DNA of 43,998 nt from Oscillospiraceae bacterium (GCA_029067895.1 JAIEDQ010000197.1:1-43998); one strand, 5' to 3'. Positions 1-8,915 are shown, counted from the stretch's first letter. The notes: generated from the letters alone by a model not told the origin. Numbers and translations: made by a program.

Positions 1-7
1 CTACACG

Positions 8-1624
8 TCAGGAGGCGTCGGCAGCGGCAGATGGGGATAAGAGCCAGCCCTTGTTAAGCAGGTAATCCATAATATGAGTGTGCAGTGCGCAGGCGGCGTT
101 CTGGTCGTAGTAGCGTATCTGCTCGTGCATATGCTCGGGCTGGTTCAGAATATCAGCTTCCGCAATCTTTTCCGCGTACTCCTTTGAAAGAGCCAGTATC
201 TCGTCGTCAGGCTTGGGGAAAAGTTCAAACCACTTGCTCATATTCTGCGACAAAATGATATTTACCTTATATCCCGAATCTGTTTTCACAAGATAACCCC
301 TGTCAAGCAGACGCTTGTAGGCGTAGACGTTAGCCTCGTTTTCAGCAAGCTCGCCTTTCATGAAGTAGTAAAGCTTTTCATAGTCCTCGGAACGATTTTC
401 GCGCCAGCCCTCGCGGCTGCCCCAGTATACGTCAAGCCGCCAGCTTTTCCACGGATATTTTTTGTCCCATGAAAATGGTTCGTCCGGCATATCGGGGGTA
501 CGCCACATACTTCCGCAAGCCCAGTAAATACTTTCACGGGGATTTTCCGACTTTATGGTCGGTACTTTCAATTCAGCGTGTGCAACAAAGTCGCCGCCGT
601 CCTTACGCTTTACAGAATATTTCATATCGTTGATGTCAGCTGTAGCAAGCTTATCCGTAATTGGCGGTATCATGCTCCATTTAAGCAGATTTATGTCGTT
701 GTCAGGAACGGTGAGAAAATCGGGTATCTCTTTGATACTTTCGAGATAGGGAATGACAAATTTTTCTGCAAACAGCTCTGTGTACTTTTTGGGTGCCTCT
801 TTGTAAATATTGTTCGCTTCGTCGCTGGGTATTCTGATTTGGATATTGGTGCGGTATTTGCCGTCCGCAAGCTTATCCATATAGCCATACTCTTCAAGGA
901 CTGCGACTTCGTCCTCAACAAAAATAGGATTTATGCCAAGCTCCTCGGCAATTTCATTAATGGTGCGGGGCTTGTGGTACGCCGCATATGCGATGTTCTG
1001 CGTTACAACTTTTGCGAGAAAATCTTGTGTGTCGCCCTTTGCTCCCGGGTGACCGTTGTGTCCCATACTTGAAAAGCTTATCGGCTGCAAGCCGAGATTT
1101 CCTATTGTTCTGATCTTATCCATACCGATCATTAACTCCTTTCGTGTGCATGACAAGTGCCACTTTACAGTACCCTCGGGCAGGTTCATAGCGGCAGCAA
1201 TTGTTTTGACCTTTTCCCGATCATAGTAGTGACGAACAACGATCTCACGCTGAATTTTTGAAAGATAGGCAATTTCGCGGCGGATTATTCCGTACTGCTC
1301 CGTTTGCCGGAACTCTTCCTCAAAGTCCTTTTCGTCGGGAATATGTTCAAGGCTGTTTGTACCGTCAAAGCCGTCTGTACTTTCAAAGTTTCGGGACTTG
1401 CTTTTTCTGCCGATATATCTTGTCCAGACGTTGTGGGCGATCTTGTAGATATATCCGTTCAGATTGACGATATTTTCACGCTTTACAAGTACCTCGTAGA
1501 CCTCGGCGATAATTCTTGCGGACAGCTCCTCCGCCTCGTCGGGATTGCCCAGCTTGTTAAGCGCGAAGCCGTAAAGCTTCTGGACGTACTCACCGATAAT
1601 GAAATCGGCGTCGCGTTTGTTCAT
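8..1624 (-). CDS. ECF-like sigma factor with long C-terminal winged-helix extension
   Basis: A 538-residue protein. Residues about 5-80 read as sigma-70 region 2 and about 115-170 as region 4 (a helix-turn-helix with LPEGTVKWHL), so it should direct RNA polymerase to a private promoter set. Unlike a normal ECF factor of about 180 residues it continues for some 360 more, beginning with a second helix-turn-helix-like stretch (NEIAEELGI, about 225-260) and then an unassigned domain. Large sigma factors of this general type occur in Clostridia; the C-terminal part may be a sensing or self-regulating domain (inference). The ATG at 1624 has AGGAG eight bases upstream; a GTG three codons earlier overlaps that site and is less likely. 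No anti-sigma gene is adjacent inside the window. It is divergent from mscL. Confidence 0.8.
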   Translation of the reverse strand: MNKRDADFIIGEYVQKLYGFALNKLGNPDEAEELSARIIAEVYEVLVKRENIVNLNGYIYKIAHNVWTRYIGRKSKSRNFESTDGFDGTNSLEHIPDEKDFEEEFRQTEQYGIIRREIAYLSKIQREIVVRHYYDREKVKTIAAAMNLPEGTVKWHLSCTRKELMIGMDKIRTIGNLGLQPISFSSMGHNGHPGAKGDTQDFLAKVVTQNIAYAAYHKPRTINEIAEELGINPIFVEDEVAVLEEYGYMDKLADGKYRTNIQIRIPSDEANNIYKEAPKKYTELFAEKFVIPYLESIKEIPDFLTVPDNDINLLKWSMIPPITDKLATADINDMKYSVKRKDGGDFVAHAELKVPTIKSENPRESIYWACGSMWRTPDMPDEPFSWDKKYPWKSWRLDVYWGSREGWRENRSEDYEKLYYFMKGELAENEANVYAYKRLLDRGYLVKTDSGYKVNIILSQNMSKWFELFPKPDDEILALSKEYAEKIAEADILNQPEHMHEQIRYYDQNAACALHTHIMDYLLNKGWLLSPSAAADAS

Positions 1625-1640
1625 TGTTTTCACTCCTGTT

Positions 1641-1652
1641 CAGAACGTTCTG
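1641..1652. promoter_or_regulatory. Perfect 12-bp palindrome upstream of the sigma gene
   Basis: CAGAACGTTCTG is a perfect dyad 17 bases upstream of the sigma-factor start, in the 172-base divergent gap to mscL. It lies just before its AGGAG ribosome site, so it could be a protein operator or a small mRNA hairpin. No consensus sigma-A promoter was recognised for the sigma gene here. Confidence 0.35.
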
Positions 1653-1796
1653 TATATATAGTGCGGGGAAATTCAAAAAGGTTGGGAATTTTTCAAAAAA
1701 ATTTGAAATTTACATAAAGCAACACATCTGTAATATTCCGTTAATTAAATTGTGATATCATACATAGTGTTTATACTATACGAAAGGAAGATAAAA

Positions 1797-2285
1797 ATGG
1801 CGGACGAAAAGAAAAAAAGCATTATATCCGAATTTAAGGAGTTCATTGCCCGCGGAAACGTTATCGACATGGCTGTCGGTATCATCATGGGCGGAGCGTT
1901 CACACCTATTGTAAACTCACTGGTAAACGACATAGTTATGCCGGGTATCGGTCTTATAGTTGGAAAAATGAACTTTTCCGACCTGAAGATCATTCTCCAG
2001 CAGGGCGTACCCGCCGACGAAGCCGCGGGTATCGAGGAGGTCGCCGAGGTTGCGATCGCATACGGAAACTTCATTCAGGTCATCATCAACTTTATTATCG
2101 TGGCATTCTGCGTGTTTATGCTTATCAAGGGAATCAACGCGTTCAGACGCAAGGAAGAACCCGCTCCCGAGCCCGAACCGAAAGAGCCTGAGCCTACAGC
2201 CGAGGAGCTGCTTCTTGCCGAGATACGCGATCTGTTAAAGGGTAAAAACGAAGCCGACGGAGAAACGGCTTCGGACGATACATAA
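1797..2285 (+). CDS. mscL: Large-conductance mechanosensitive channel MscL
   Basis: A 162-residue channel protein that opens under membrane tension to release solutes during osmotic downshock. The N-terminal amphipathic helix and first transmembrane helix (FKEFIARGNVIDMAVG, then VNDIVMPGIG) carry the family signature. The second transmembrane helix is near residues 87-110 and is followed by a basic cluster. The C-terminus is longer than the usual 130-140 residues: a Pro/Glu-rich linker (EPAPEPEPKEPEP) precedes the conserved terminal helix (EELLLAEIRDLLK) and an acidic tail. The start at 1797 is preceded by GAAAGGAAG; an in-frame ATG 15 codons earlier has no ribosome site. Monocistronic: a terminator follows. 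Confidence 0.97.
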   Translation: MADEKKKSIISEFKEFIARGNVIDMAVGIIMGGAFTPIVNSLVNDIVMPGIGLIVGKMNFSDLKIILQQGVPADEAAGIEEVAEVAIAYGNFIQVIINFIIVAFCVFMLIKGINAFRRKEEPAPEPEPKEPEPTAEELLLAEIRDLLKGKNEADGETASDDT

Positions 2286-2315
2286 GTATATCATTTTTCA
2301 AATGCTTTGTCAAAG

Positions 2316-2346
2316 AACTTGCCGTTTGCAGCGGCGAGTTTTTTGC
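2316..2346 (+). terminator. Intrinsic terminator after mscL
   Basis: The stem CTTGCCG/CGGCGAG (one G-U pair) with a 7-base loop is followed by TTTTTT. It lies 31 bases after the mscL stop and before the promoter of the ABC pair. Confidence 0.8.
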
Positions 2347-2382
2347 GTTTGTGTTAGATTTATGAAAATTGCCCAAAACTAT

Positions 2383-2411
2383 TTGATTTTTTCGGGAAAA
2401 TATGCTATAAT
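2383..2411 (+). promoter_or_regulatory. Sigma-A promoter of the ABC exporter operon
   Basis: TTGATT (2383-2388), a 17-base spacer and TATAAT (2406-2411) preceded by TGC, that is, an extended -10. The start codon of the first ABC gene is 29 bases downstream of the -10. Confidence 0.8.
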
Positions 2412-2439
2412 AAAAGATATTTTGAAAAAGTGAGGTTGA

Positions 2440-4188
2440 ATGCGTATGGTTAAAAAAATAGCCGGATGTATACGCGAGTACAAAAAGACCACTATAGCAA
2501 CGCCGCTGCTTGTGGCTATGGAGGTCGTAATGGAATGTATTATCCCGTTCATCATCGCGGAGCTGGTCAACAATATAAAGGACGGCTGCACAATGAACAC
2601 GATAGTTACATACGGTCTTGTTCTGGTTGTAATGGCGTGCCTGTCCCTTATGTTCGGAGCGCTGGCGGGTTCGACCTGCGCTACGGCGTCCTGCGGACTG
2701 GCGAAAAATCTCCGCAAGGATATGTTCTATAATATCCAGAGGTTTTCATTTGAAAACATTGACAGATTTTCCACATCTTCACTCGTGACCCGTCTTACCA
2801 CCGACGTTACAAACGTCCAGATGGCGTTCATGATGATAATACGTACAGCAATACGCGCGCCGTTTATGCTGATATTTGCCTTTGTTATGGCTTTTGTAAT
2901 GGGCGGAAGAATGGCGGTCATCTTTGTTGTGGTAGCACCTGTTCTCGGCTTCGGACTGTTCTTTGTAAGCTACAAGGTAATGCCTCTTTTCAGAAGCGTA
3001 TTCAAGAAGTACGATAACCTCAACAGCTCCATTCAGGAGAATATCAAGGGCATAAGGGTAGTTAAATCCTACGTCCGCGAGGAATACGAAAAGAAAAAAT
3101 TCGGCGATGCCGCCGAGGACGTATGCCGCGACTTTACAAAGGCGGAAAGGATACTTGCGATAAATAACCCGCTTATGCAGTTCTGCCTCTATGCGGTAAT
3201 GGTGTTTGTGCTGTCCTTCGGTTCCTACACCATTATTACCACAAGAGGCGCAGCCCTTGACGTGGGACAGTTCAGCGCGCTGCTTACATACAGCTTTATG
3301 ATACTTATGAGCCTTATGATGATCTCAATGATCTTCGTTATGATAACAATGTCCATTGAGTCCTGCAAGCGTATCGTTGAGGTGCTGGACGAGGACAGCT
3401 CCCTGAGCAATCCCGAGAACCCCGTTTACGAGATCGCGGACGGCTCTGTGGACTTCGACAACGTAAGCTTCAAATACTCCGCTTCCGCAGAGAGACTGAC
3501 CCTTTCGGGAATAGACCTGCACATAAAGTCGGGTCAGACCGTGGGTATCATCGGCGGTACGGGTTCGTCCAAGTCCTCGCTGGTGCAGCTTATTTCAAGG
3601 CTTTACGACGTTACGGGCGGTTCGGTAAAGGTTGGCGGCAGGGACGTCCGCGAATACGATCTTGAAACGCTGAGAAATCAGGTTGCTGTGGTATTGCAGA
3701 AAAACATTCTTTTTTCCGGTACGATAAAGGAAAACCTCCGCTGGGGCAACAAGGAAGCCACCGACGAGGAAATGATCGAAGCCTGCAAGCTTGCTCAGGC
3801 GGACGAGTTCATAGTCCGTTTTCCCAACGGCTATGACACCTACATCGAACAGGGCGGAGCCAACGTTTCGGGCGGTCAGAAGCAGCGTCTCTGTATCGCG
3901 CGCGCCCTGCTGAAAAAGCCCAAGATACTTATTATGGACGACTCAACCAGCGCGGTTGATACCAAGACCGACGCTCTTATCAGAAAGGCAATGCGGGAAT
4001 TTATCCCCGAAACTACCAAGTTCATTATCGCCCAGAGAATTTCCTCCGTTCAGGACGCGGACATGATAATCGTCATGGAGGGCGGTACGGTAAGCGCGGC
4101 TGGTACGCACGACGAGCTGCTGAAAACAAACGAGATTTACAAGGATCTCTATATGCTCCAGAATAAGACGGGAGGCGATGAGGAATGA
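2440..4188 (+). CDS. ABC exporter half-transporter, degenerate-site subunit
   Basis: A 582-residue half-transporter: a six-helix exporter membrane domain (about 1-320) and a C-terminal ATPase domain. Walker A is GGTGSSKSS (about 372), the signature is VSGGQ (about 476), and Walker B is ILIMDD (about 496) with Asp where the catalytic Glu normally sits. The H-loop reads IIAQRIS (about 530) with Gln instead of His. These losses define the non-hydrolysing site of heterodimeric exporters such as BmrCD, LmrCD and TM287/288. Its stop overlaps the next gene by ATGA, so the two are translationally coupled. The substrate cannot be read from sequence; drugs, peptides or lipids are all possible. The start has GTGAGG five bases upstream. 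Confidence 0.93.
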   Translation: MRMVKKIAGCIREYKKTTIATPLLVAMEVVMECIIPFIIAELVNNIKDGCTMNTIVTYGLVLVVMACLSLMFGALAGSTCATASCGLAKNLRKDMFYNIQRFSFENIDRFSTSSLVTRLTTDVTNVQMAFMMIIRTAIRAPFMLIFAFVMAFVMGGRMAVIFVVVAPVLGFGLFFVSYKVMPLFRSVFKKYDNLNSSIQENIKGIRVVKSYVREEYEKKKFGDAAEDVCRDFTKAERILAINNPLMQFCLYAVMVFVLSFGSYTIITTRGAALDVGQFSALLTYSFMILMSLMMISMIFVMITMSIESCKRIVEVLDEDSSLSNPENPVYEIADGSVDFDNVSFKYSASAERLTLSGIDLHIKSGQTVGIIGGTGSSKSSLVQLISRLYDVTGGSVKVGGRDVREYDLETLRNQVAVVLQKNILFSGTIKENLRWGNKEATDEEMIEACKLAQADEFIVRFPNGYDTYIEQGGANVSGGQKQRLCIARALLKKPKILIMDDSTSAVDTKTDALIRKAMREFIPETTKFIIAQRISSVQDADMIIVMEGGTVSAAGTHDELLKTNEIYKDLYMLQNKTGGDEE

Positions 4189-6098
4189 GCAAAGGAATGG
4201 GCAAAGGTCCCATAAAGGTAAAAAAAGGAACAGCAGGCAGACTGATAAAGACGCTGTTCGGATTTTATCCTGTTATGATGCCGCTGACGCTTGTCTGTAT
4301 CGTTTTCAACGCCGTGGTAAGCTCCATTCCCTCTATTTTCATGCAGAGGGTAATTTCCTCCGTTGAGGAAAGCTGGGACAGCGGCGCGCTGTGGGATACT
4401 GTGGGCAAGGCTATCATGGATTCCGTGCTGATACTGGCGGTGTTCTATGTGCTGTCACTGGCTTCGGGATTTATCTACAACCAGATCATGGCAATAATGA
4501 CGCAGGGTACTCTGAAAAAGCTTCGTGTAAAAATGTTCAACAATATGCAGAATCTGCCCGTTAAGTTCTTTGACACAAACAATCACGGCGACATCATGAG
4601 CCACTACACAAACGATATCGACACCCTCCGTCAGATGGTGTCCCAGAGCTTTCCCCAGCTTCTTATATCGGCAATAACGATAACCACGGTTTTCTTTATC
4701 ATGCTTTATTTCTGCGTATGGCTTTCTCTTGTGGTACTGGTGGGAGTTATCATAATGCTTCTCGTCACCAAAAAGGTGGGCGGAGGCTCGGCAAGGTACT
4801 TCGTAAGCCAGCAGATAGCTCTCGGCAAGGAGGAGGGCTACATCGAGGAGATCATGAACGGTCAGAAAGTCGTAAAGGTTTTCTGCCACGAGGAGGAAAG
4901 CAAGGCTGACTTCGACAGAATAAACGACGAGCTTTTCCGCGAGTCGGAAAAAGCCAACAAGTACGCAAACATTCTCGGACCTATCCTCAACAATATCGGA
5001 AACGTTCTGTATGTTGTCGTTGCTATCGCGGGCGGTTTCCTGTACCTTAACAACGTCCCCAACGTAAGCATTTCGGGAATGGCGATAAGCATTAGCGTTG
5101 TTGTTCCTTTCCTTAATATGACAAAGCAGTTTGCGGGAAATATCGGTCAGGTTTCACACCAGATAAACTCGGTAATTATGGGTCTTGCGGGTACTGAGCG
5201 TATTTTCGACATCATCGACCGCGAGCCCGAGGTTGACGACGGCTACGTTACCCTGGTAAACGCCCGCGAGGAGAACGGCGTTATCACCGAATGCGCCGAG
5301 CGTACAGGCACATGGGCTTGGAAGCACCCCCATCAGGCGGACGGCTCCGTTACCTACACAAAGCTCTGCGGAGCTGTTGTTCTGGACGACGTGGACTTCG
5401 GCTACGAGGAAAACAAGACCGTCCTGCACAATGTTACGCTGTTTGCAGAACCCGGTCAGAAAGTAGCGTTCGTAGGCGCGACAGGCGCGGGAAAAACTAC
5501 CATCACCAACCTGCTGAACCGTTTCTACGACATTGCGGACGGAAAAATACGCTACGACGGAATAAACATCAACAAGATCAAAAAAGCGGATCTGCGCCGC
5601 AGTCTTGGAATAGTTCTTCAGGATACAAACCTTTTCACGGGCACGGTCATGGATAATATCCGCTACGGCAGGCTGGACGCTTCCGATGAGGACTGCGTAA
5701 ACGCCGCCAAGCTTGCGGGAGCCCACGACTTTATAACACGTCTGCCAAAGGGCTACGATACAGAGCTTACCGAAAACGGAAGCAATCTTTCCCAGGGACA
5801 GCGGCAGCTTCTTGCTATCAGCCGAGCAGCGGTTGCGGATTCTCCCGTAATGATACTGGACGAGGCTACGTCCTCCATCGACACCCACACCGAGGCGGTC
5901 GTACAGCGCGGCATGGACGCCCTTATGAAAGGCAGAACGGTTTTCGTTATCGCACACAGGCTTTCCACGGTAAAGAATTCCGACGTGATAATGGTTCTGG
6001 AGCAGGGACGCATTATCGAGCGCGGAAGCCACGACAAGCTTATTTCCGAAAAGGGACAGTACTACAGGCTCTACACGGGCGCGTTCGAGCTGGAATAA
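4185..6098 (+). CDS. ABC exporter half-transporter, catalytic subunit
   Basis: A 637-residue partner of the preceding gene. The membrane domain (about 25-350) is followed by an extra segment (about 350-395, containing ENGVITECAERTGTWAWKH) before the ATPase domain. The ATPase motifs are complete: Walker A GATGAGKTT (about 431), Walker B MILDEA with the catalytic Glu (about 556) and H-loop IAHRLST (about 589). Its signature is LSQGQ rather than LSGGQ. In a heterodimer this altered signature faces the degenerate Walker motifs of the partner, so the two proteins together have one good and one poor ATP site, as expected for a matched pair. A bidirectional terminator follows directly. Confidence 0.94.
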   Translation: MSKGMGKGPIKVKKGTAGRLIKTLFGFYPVMMPLTLVCIVFNAVVSSIPSIFMQRVISSVEESWDSGALWDTVGKAIMDSVLILAVFYVLSLASGFIYNQIMAIMTQGTLKKLRVKMFNNMQNLPVKFFDTNNHGDIMSHYTNDIDTLRQMVSQSFPQLLISAITITTVFFIMLYFCVWLSLVVLVGVIIMLLVTKKVGGGSARYFVSQQIALGKEEGYIEEIMNGQKVVKVFCHEEESKADFDRINDELFRESEKANKYANILGPILNNIGNVLYVVVAIAGGFLYLNNVPNVSISGMAISISVVVPFLNMTKQFAGNIGQVSHQINSVIMGLAGTERIFDIIDREPEVDDGYVTLVNAREENGVITECAERTGTWAWKHPHQADGSVTYTKLCGAVVLDDVDFGYEENKTVLHNVTLFAEPGQKVAFVGATGAGKTTITNLLNRFYDIADGKIRYDGININKIKKADLRRSLGIVLQDTNLFTGTVMDNIRYGRLDASDEDCVNAAKLAGAHDFITRLPKGYDTELTENGSNLSQGQRQLLAISRAAVADSPVMILDEATSSIDTHTEAVVQRGMDALMKGRTVFVIAHRLSTVKNSDVIMVLEQGRIIERGSHDKLISEKGQYYRLYTGAFELE

Positions 6099-6103
6099 AT
6101 TAT

Positions 6104-6145
6104 AAAAAATCCGAAGCAGTTTAATCGCTGCTTCGGATTTTTTTG
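6104..6145. terminator. Bidirectional intrinsic terminator
   Basis: The 12-bp stem AATCCGAAGCAG/CTGCTTCGGATT has an 8-base loop, with T runs on the plus side and the complementary A run giving Ts on the minus side. It lies between the convergent ABC pair and the DUF3592 gene and can end both transcripts. Confidence 0.92.
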
Positions 6146-6190
6146 TGCAGAATTGCAGGTATTTGTCAGTGTAACTGTTTCGGTACGCAT

Positions 6191-6625
6191 TTATGCCAAC
6201 ATTCCGTTATACAAGAACAACGCAACAACCGTAAAAATTACCCCAACGAACGCAAAAATACTTCCCACCAAGAGCATCAGCGAAGTACCATGCTTCTCCC
6301 TGACTTTCCCGTCCTCGGAAATATAAAGCGTTACCTCTGTACCAAGCGGCTTCGGCGGCATTACGGAAATATTACTTTCATGTCTTTTAGTCTCCCCGTC
6401 GTCGTAATATTCATAAACAGGATAACAGTATGTATGCATATGCCCGCCTTGACCTCGTCCTCTTCTTTTTATAAAATCAACGATCGTTCCGCTTACCTCA
6501 CGGCTGTTTTTTATAGAATTATTGTTTGACAAACCGCCTATTATCACACCTATTCCTATAAGTACAAAAAGCACTCCGAACGCTGTAAATCCTATTTTCA
6601 TCATCATCATATCCGTCATTATCAT
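6191..6625 (-). CDS. DUF3592-type membrane protein, second of a tandem pair
   Basis: A 144-residue protein with a hydrophobic helix near each end (about 10-30 and 117-140) flanking an exposed beta-rich segment that contains PVYEYYDDGE and TEVTLYISEDGKV. This arrangement fits the DUF3592 family, whose function is unknown. It is a paralogue of the next gene upstream, with which it shares the YxPVYEYYDxGE and TLYIS motifs. Its GGAGG site overlaps the upstream stop codon, so the pair is coupled. Several Met codons lie at the start; the first has GGAGGAA at a workable distance and was used. Confidence 0.8.
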   Translation of the reverse strand: MIMTDMMMMKIGFTAFGVLFVLIGIGVIIGGLSNNNSIKNSREVSGTIVDFIKRRGRGQGGHMHTYCYPVYEYYDDGETKRHESNISVMPPKPLGTEVTLYISEDGKVREKHGTSLMLLVGSIFAFVGVIFTVVALFLYNGMLA

Positions 6626-6631
6626 AAGACG

Positions 6632-7078
6632 CTATTCCTCCGTTTCGGCAAATTTTTTCCGAAATTTTTTAACGTTGATAAACGCAAAAAAGAACCCCAG
6701 TGCCGCAAAAATAATACCCATAAAAAGCGTTGCCGGCGTGCCTGTTCTTTCGTATATAATGCCGTTCTTTGAAATATAAAGCGTTGCCTCCGAGCCTGTC
6801 TCCACGGGCATTGACGTTGAAATCAGGCTTTTATATGTCCTGACCTCGCCGCCGTCATAGTACTCGTAAACAGGCGTATATAAAATACTTTCATAGTCTT
6901 TTCTTGTCTTTGTACGCGTTTCTATGACCTCCACGACCCTTGCGCTTACCCGACGGCTGCTGTTCATACGCACATTTACCCCTACGGAGACAGTTATCAT
7001 AATTAATCCAATAAACAAAAACAATATTCCAAATGCCGAAGAAAGTACCTTTATTATTGTTTTATCGGACCGCTCCAT
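6632..7078 (-). CDS. DUF3592-type membrane protein, first of a tandem pair
   Basis: A 148-residue protein with the same layout as its neighbour: an N-terminal helix (about 10-32), a soluble middle with TPVYEYYDGGEV and EATLYISKNG, and a C-terminal helix (about 114-135) ending in a basic tail. The two proteins probably arose by local duplication. GGGGAG precedes the ATG at 7078. It starts 23 bases after the purN stop with no terminator between, so it is likely to be the tail of the purine transcript. No function can be assigned. Confidence 0.8.
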   Translation of the reverse strand: MERSDKTIIKVLSSAFGILFLFIGLIMITVSVGVNVRMNSSRRVSARVVEVIETRTKTRKDYESILYTPVYEYYDGGEVRTYKSLISTSMPVETGSEATLYISKNGIIYERTGTPATLFMGIIFAALGFFFAFINVKKFRKKFAETEE

Positions 7079-7101
7079 AAATCTCCCCGATTTTCAAAAA
7101 A

Positions 7102-7728
7102 TTATTCCTCCACAATTGCCCTGCCGTCAACGATCTTTATCTTGTCCTGACAGAACAGCGCCACCGCTTTCGGCAGAAGCTTCCATTCCACGTTTTCCAT
7201 AACGCGCTTTTGCAGAACTTCGGGCGTGTCGCCGTTCAGCACGGGAACTGTCCCTTGCAGGATTATAGGTCCTCCGTCGCAGACCTCGGTGACAAAATGC
7301 ACCGTCGCGCCTGTTACCTTAACGCCCTTTTCAAGCACAGCCTCATGGACATGCAGTCCGTAAAAGCCCTTGCCGCAGAAAGACGGAATAAGCGCAGGGT
7401 GGACGTTCATCATCTTGTTCGGGTACGCCCTGCAAACCGTTTCGTCCAGAATAGTCATAAAACCCGCGTACACCACAAGATCAGCCTTTTCCTCATTGAG
7501 AGCGTCAAGCATTGCCTTGCTGTATTCGTGGACGTCCGCAAAGTCCTTGCGCACAAGAACGCGGGTATTTATGCCATTCTGCTTTGCCCTTTCAAGAGCG
7601 TATGCGTCGGGCTTTGAAGCTATCACGCAGGTGATTTTTCCGCCCGCTATCTCACCGCGCTTTTCCGCGTCGATAAGAGCCTGCAAATTCGTGCCGCCGC
7701 CCGAAACAAGTACAACTATGTTTTTCAT
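7102..7728 (-). CDS. purN: Phosphoribosylglycinamide formyltransferase (GAR transformylase)
   Basis: A 208-residue enzyme that transfers a formyl group from 10-formyl-tetrahydrofolate to GAR, the third step of IMP synthesis. The phosphate-binding start IVVLVSGGGTNLQALI, the folate-site region NVHPALIPSF (catalytic Asn and His), and the later VTGATVHFVTEVCDGGPII are all present and the length is typical. CGGAGG lies eight bases before the ATG. It follows purM after a 66-base gap that holds a strong hairpin. Confidence 0.97.
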   Translation of the reverse strand: MKNIVVLVSGGGTNLQALIDAEKRGEIAGGKITCVIASKPDAYALERAKQNGINTRVLVRKDFADVHEYSKAMLDALNEEKADLVVYAGFMTILDETVCRAYPNKMMNVHPALIPSFCGKGFYGLHVHEAVLEKGVKVTGATVHFVTEVCDGGPIILQGTVPVLNGDTPEVLQKRVMENVEWKLLPKAVALFCQDKIKIVDGRAIVEE

Positions 7729-7748
7729 AAAACCTCCGTATTTTAAGA

Positions 7749-7778
7749 AAGGAGGGAACTCCGAGAAACTCCCTCCTT
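7749..7778 (-). promoter_or_regulatory. Hairpin between purM and purN with a possible RBS switch
   Basis: A perfect 9-bp stem AAGGAGGGA/TCCCTCCTT with a 12-base loop. The 3' arm (CCTCC) is also complementary to the GGAGG of the purN ribosome site just downstream, so two exclusive folds are possible. No U tract suitable for termination follows. Confidence 0.5.
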
Positions 7779-7794
7779 ACGCGTTATTATTCGA

Positions 7795-8829
7795 TCATGC
7801 TATAATTACGCCCTCGTCGCTTTCCACAAGCTCACCCAGAACGTAAGCGTCCTCGCCAGCAGCCTTTATCGCGGCGATCGCCTTGTCAGCGTCGTTTTTG
7901 TCAACAACAGCGCACATTCCAACACCCATGTTGAAAGTGTTGAACATATCCCGTTCGGGAATATTTCCCGTCTTTGCTATAAGGTCGAAGATAGGCAGTG
8001 TCTGAACGTCCGCCCTTGCGATCTTTGCGGAAAGTCCGTTTGGCAGCGACCGCGGGATATTCTCGTAAAAACCGCCGCCCGTGATGTGGCTCAGGGACTT
8101 CACCTTTACCGCGTCCAGAAGTGACATTACCGCTTTAACGTAGATTTTTGTGGGGGTCAGCAGACATTCTCCCAGCGTTGTTCCAAGGTCGGACTGGTGT
8201 CTGGCAAGGTTCTGCTCGTTTACCGTGAACACCTTTCTCACCAGCGAGAAGCCGTTGGAATGTACGCCGCTGGACTTAATGGCGATCATAACGTCTCCCG
8301 CTTTCTGACATGAGGGATCGAGAATTTTGTCCTTGTCAACAAGACCTACCGCAAAGCCTGCAAGGTCGTACTCCTCGTCGGGCATAAGACCGGGATGCTC
8401 GGCTGTCTCACCGCCTACAAGAGCGCATTCCGCCTGTACGCAGCCCTCGGCAACACCGGAAACGATACTTGCGATCTTTTCGGGAATATTCTTTCCGCAG
8501 GCGATGTAGTCAAGGAAAAACTGGGGCTTCGCGCCGCAGCAGATGATGTCGTTCACGCACATTGCAACGCAGTCGATACCTACGGTGTTGTGCCTGTCCA
8601 TAATAAAGGCGATCTTGATTTTTGTACCCACGCCGTCCGTGCCCGAAACCAGAACAGGCTTTTTAATGCCTGTCATGTCAAGCTCAAACAGACCGCCGAA
8701 GCCGCCTATGCCCGACAGCACGCCGCTTGTCATAGTTCTCGCAACGTGAGCTTTCATCAGCTCCACCGCTTTGTAGCCGGCGGTAACGTCAACGCCCGCC
8801 TCCTTGTAGCTTTCGGAAAAACTTTTCAT
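7795..8829 (-). CDS. purM: Phosphoribosylformylglycinamidine cyclo-ligase (AIR synthetase)
   Basis: A 344-residue enzyme that closes the imidazole ring: ATP-dependent conversion of FGAM to AIR. The sequence starts with the typical SYKEAGVDVTAGYKAVELMK and contains GIGGFGGLFEL, the ATP-binding SGTDGVGTKIKIA, ALVGGETAEHPG and the C-terminal HITGGGFYENIPR, FNMGVGM and YVLGEL motifs. The length is normal for the family. AAAGGAAG precedes the ATG. It sits 86 bases after purF in the same operon. Confidence 0.98.
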   Translation of the reverse strand: MKSFSESYKEAGVDVTAGYKAVELMKAHVARTMTSGVLSGIGGFGGLFELDMTGIKKPVLVSGTDGVGTKIKIAFIMDRHNTVGIDCVAMCVNDIICCGAKPQFFLDYIACGKNIPEKIASIVSGVAEGCVQAECALVGGETAEHPGLMPDEEYDLAGFAVGLVDKDKILDPSCQKAGDVMIAIKSSGVHSNGFSLVRKVFTVNEQNLARHQSDLGTTLGECLLTPTKIYVKAVMSLLDAVKVKSLSHITGGGFYENIPRSLPNGLSAKIARADVQTLPIFDLIAKTGNIPERDMFNTFNMGVGMCAVVDKNDADKAIAAIKAAGEDAYVLGELVESDEGVIIA

Positions 8830-8915
8830 ATCTTACTTCCTTTCGCGGTACGCAAAACGTTCTGCCCGCCGCTTGATTTTTTATTTTATGGTTACTGACA
8901 TGGGTCTATGCCCGC

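Noticed and set aside
1650-1666. NrdR box near CACTATATATA
   Set aside because: Only a half match to the NrdR consensus, a single site rather than the usual spaced pair, and not near a reductase gene.
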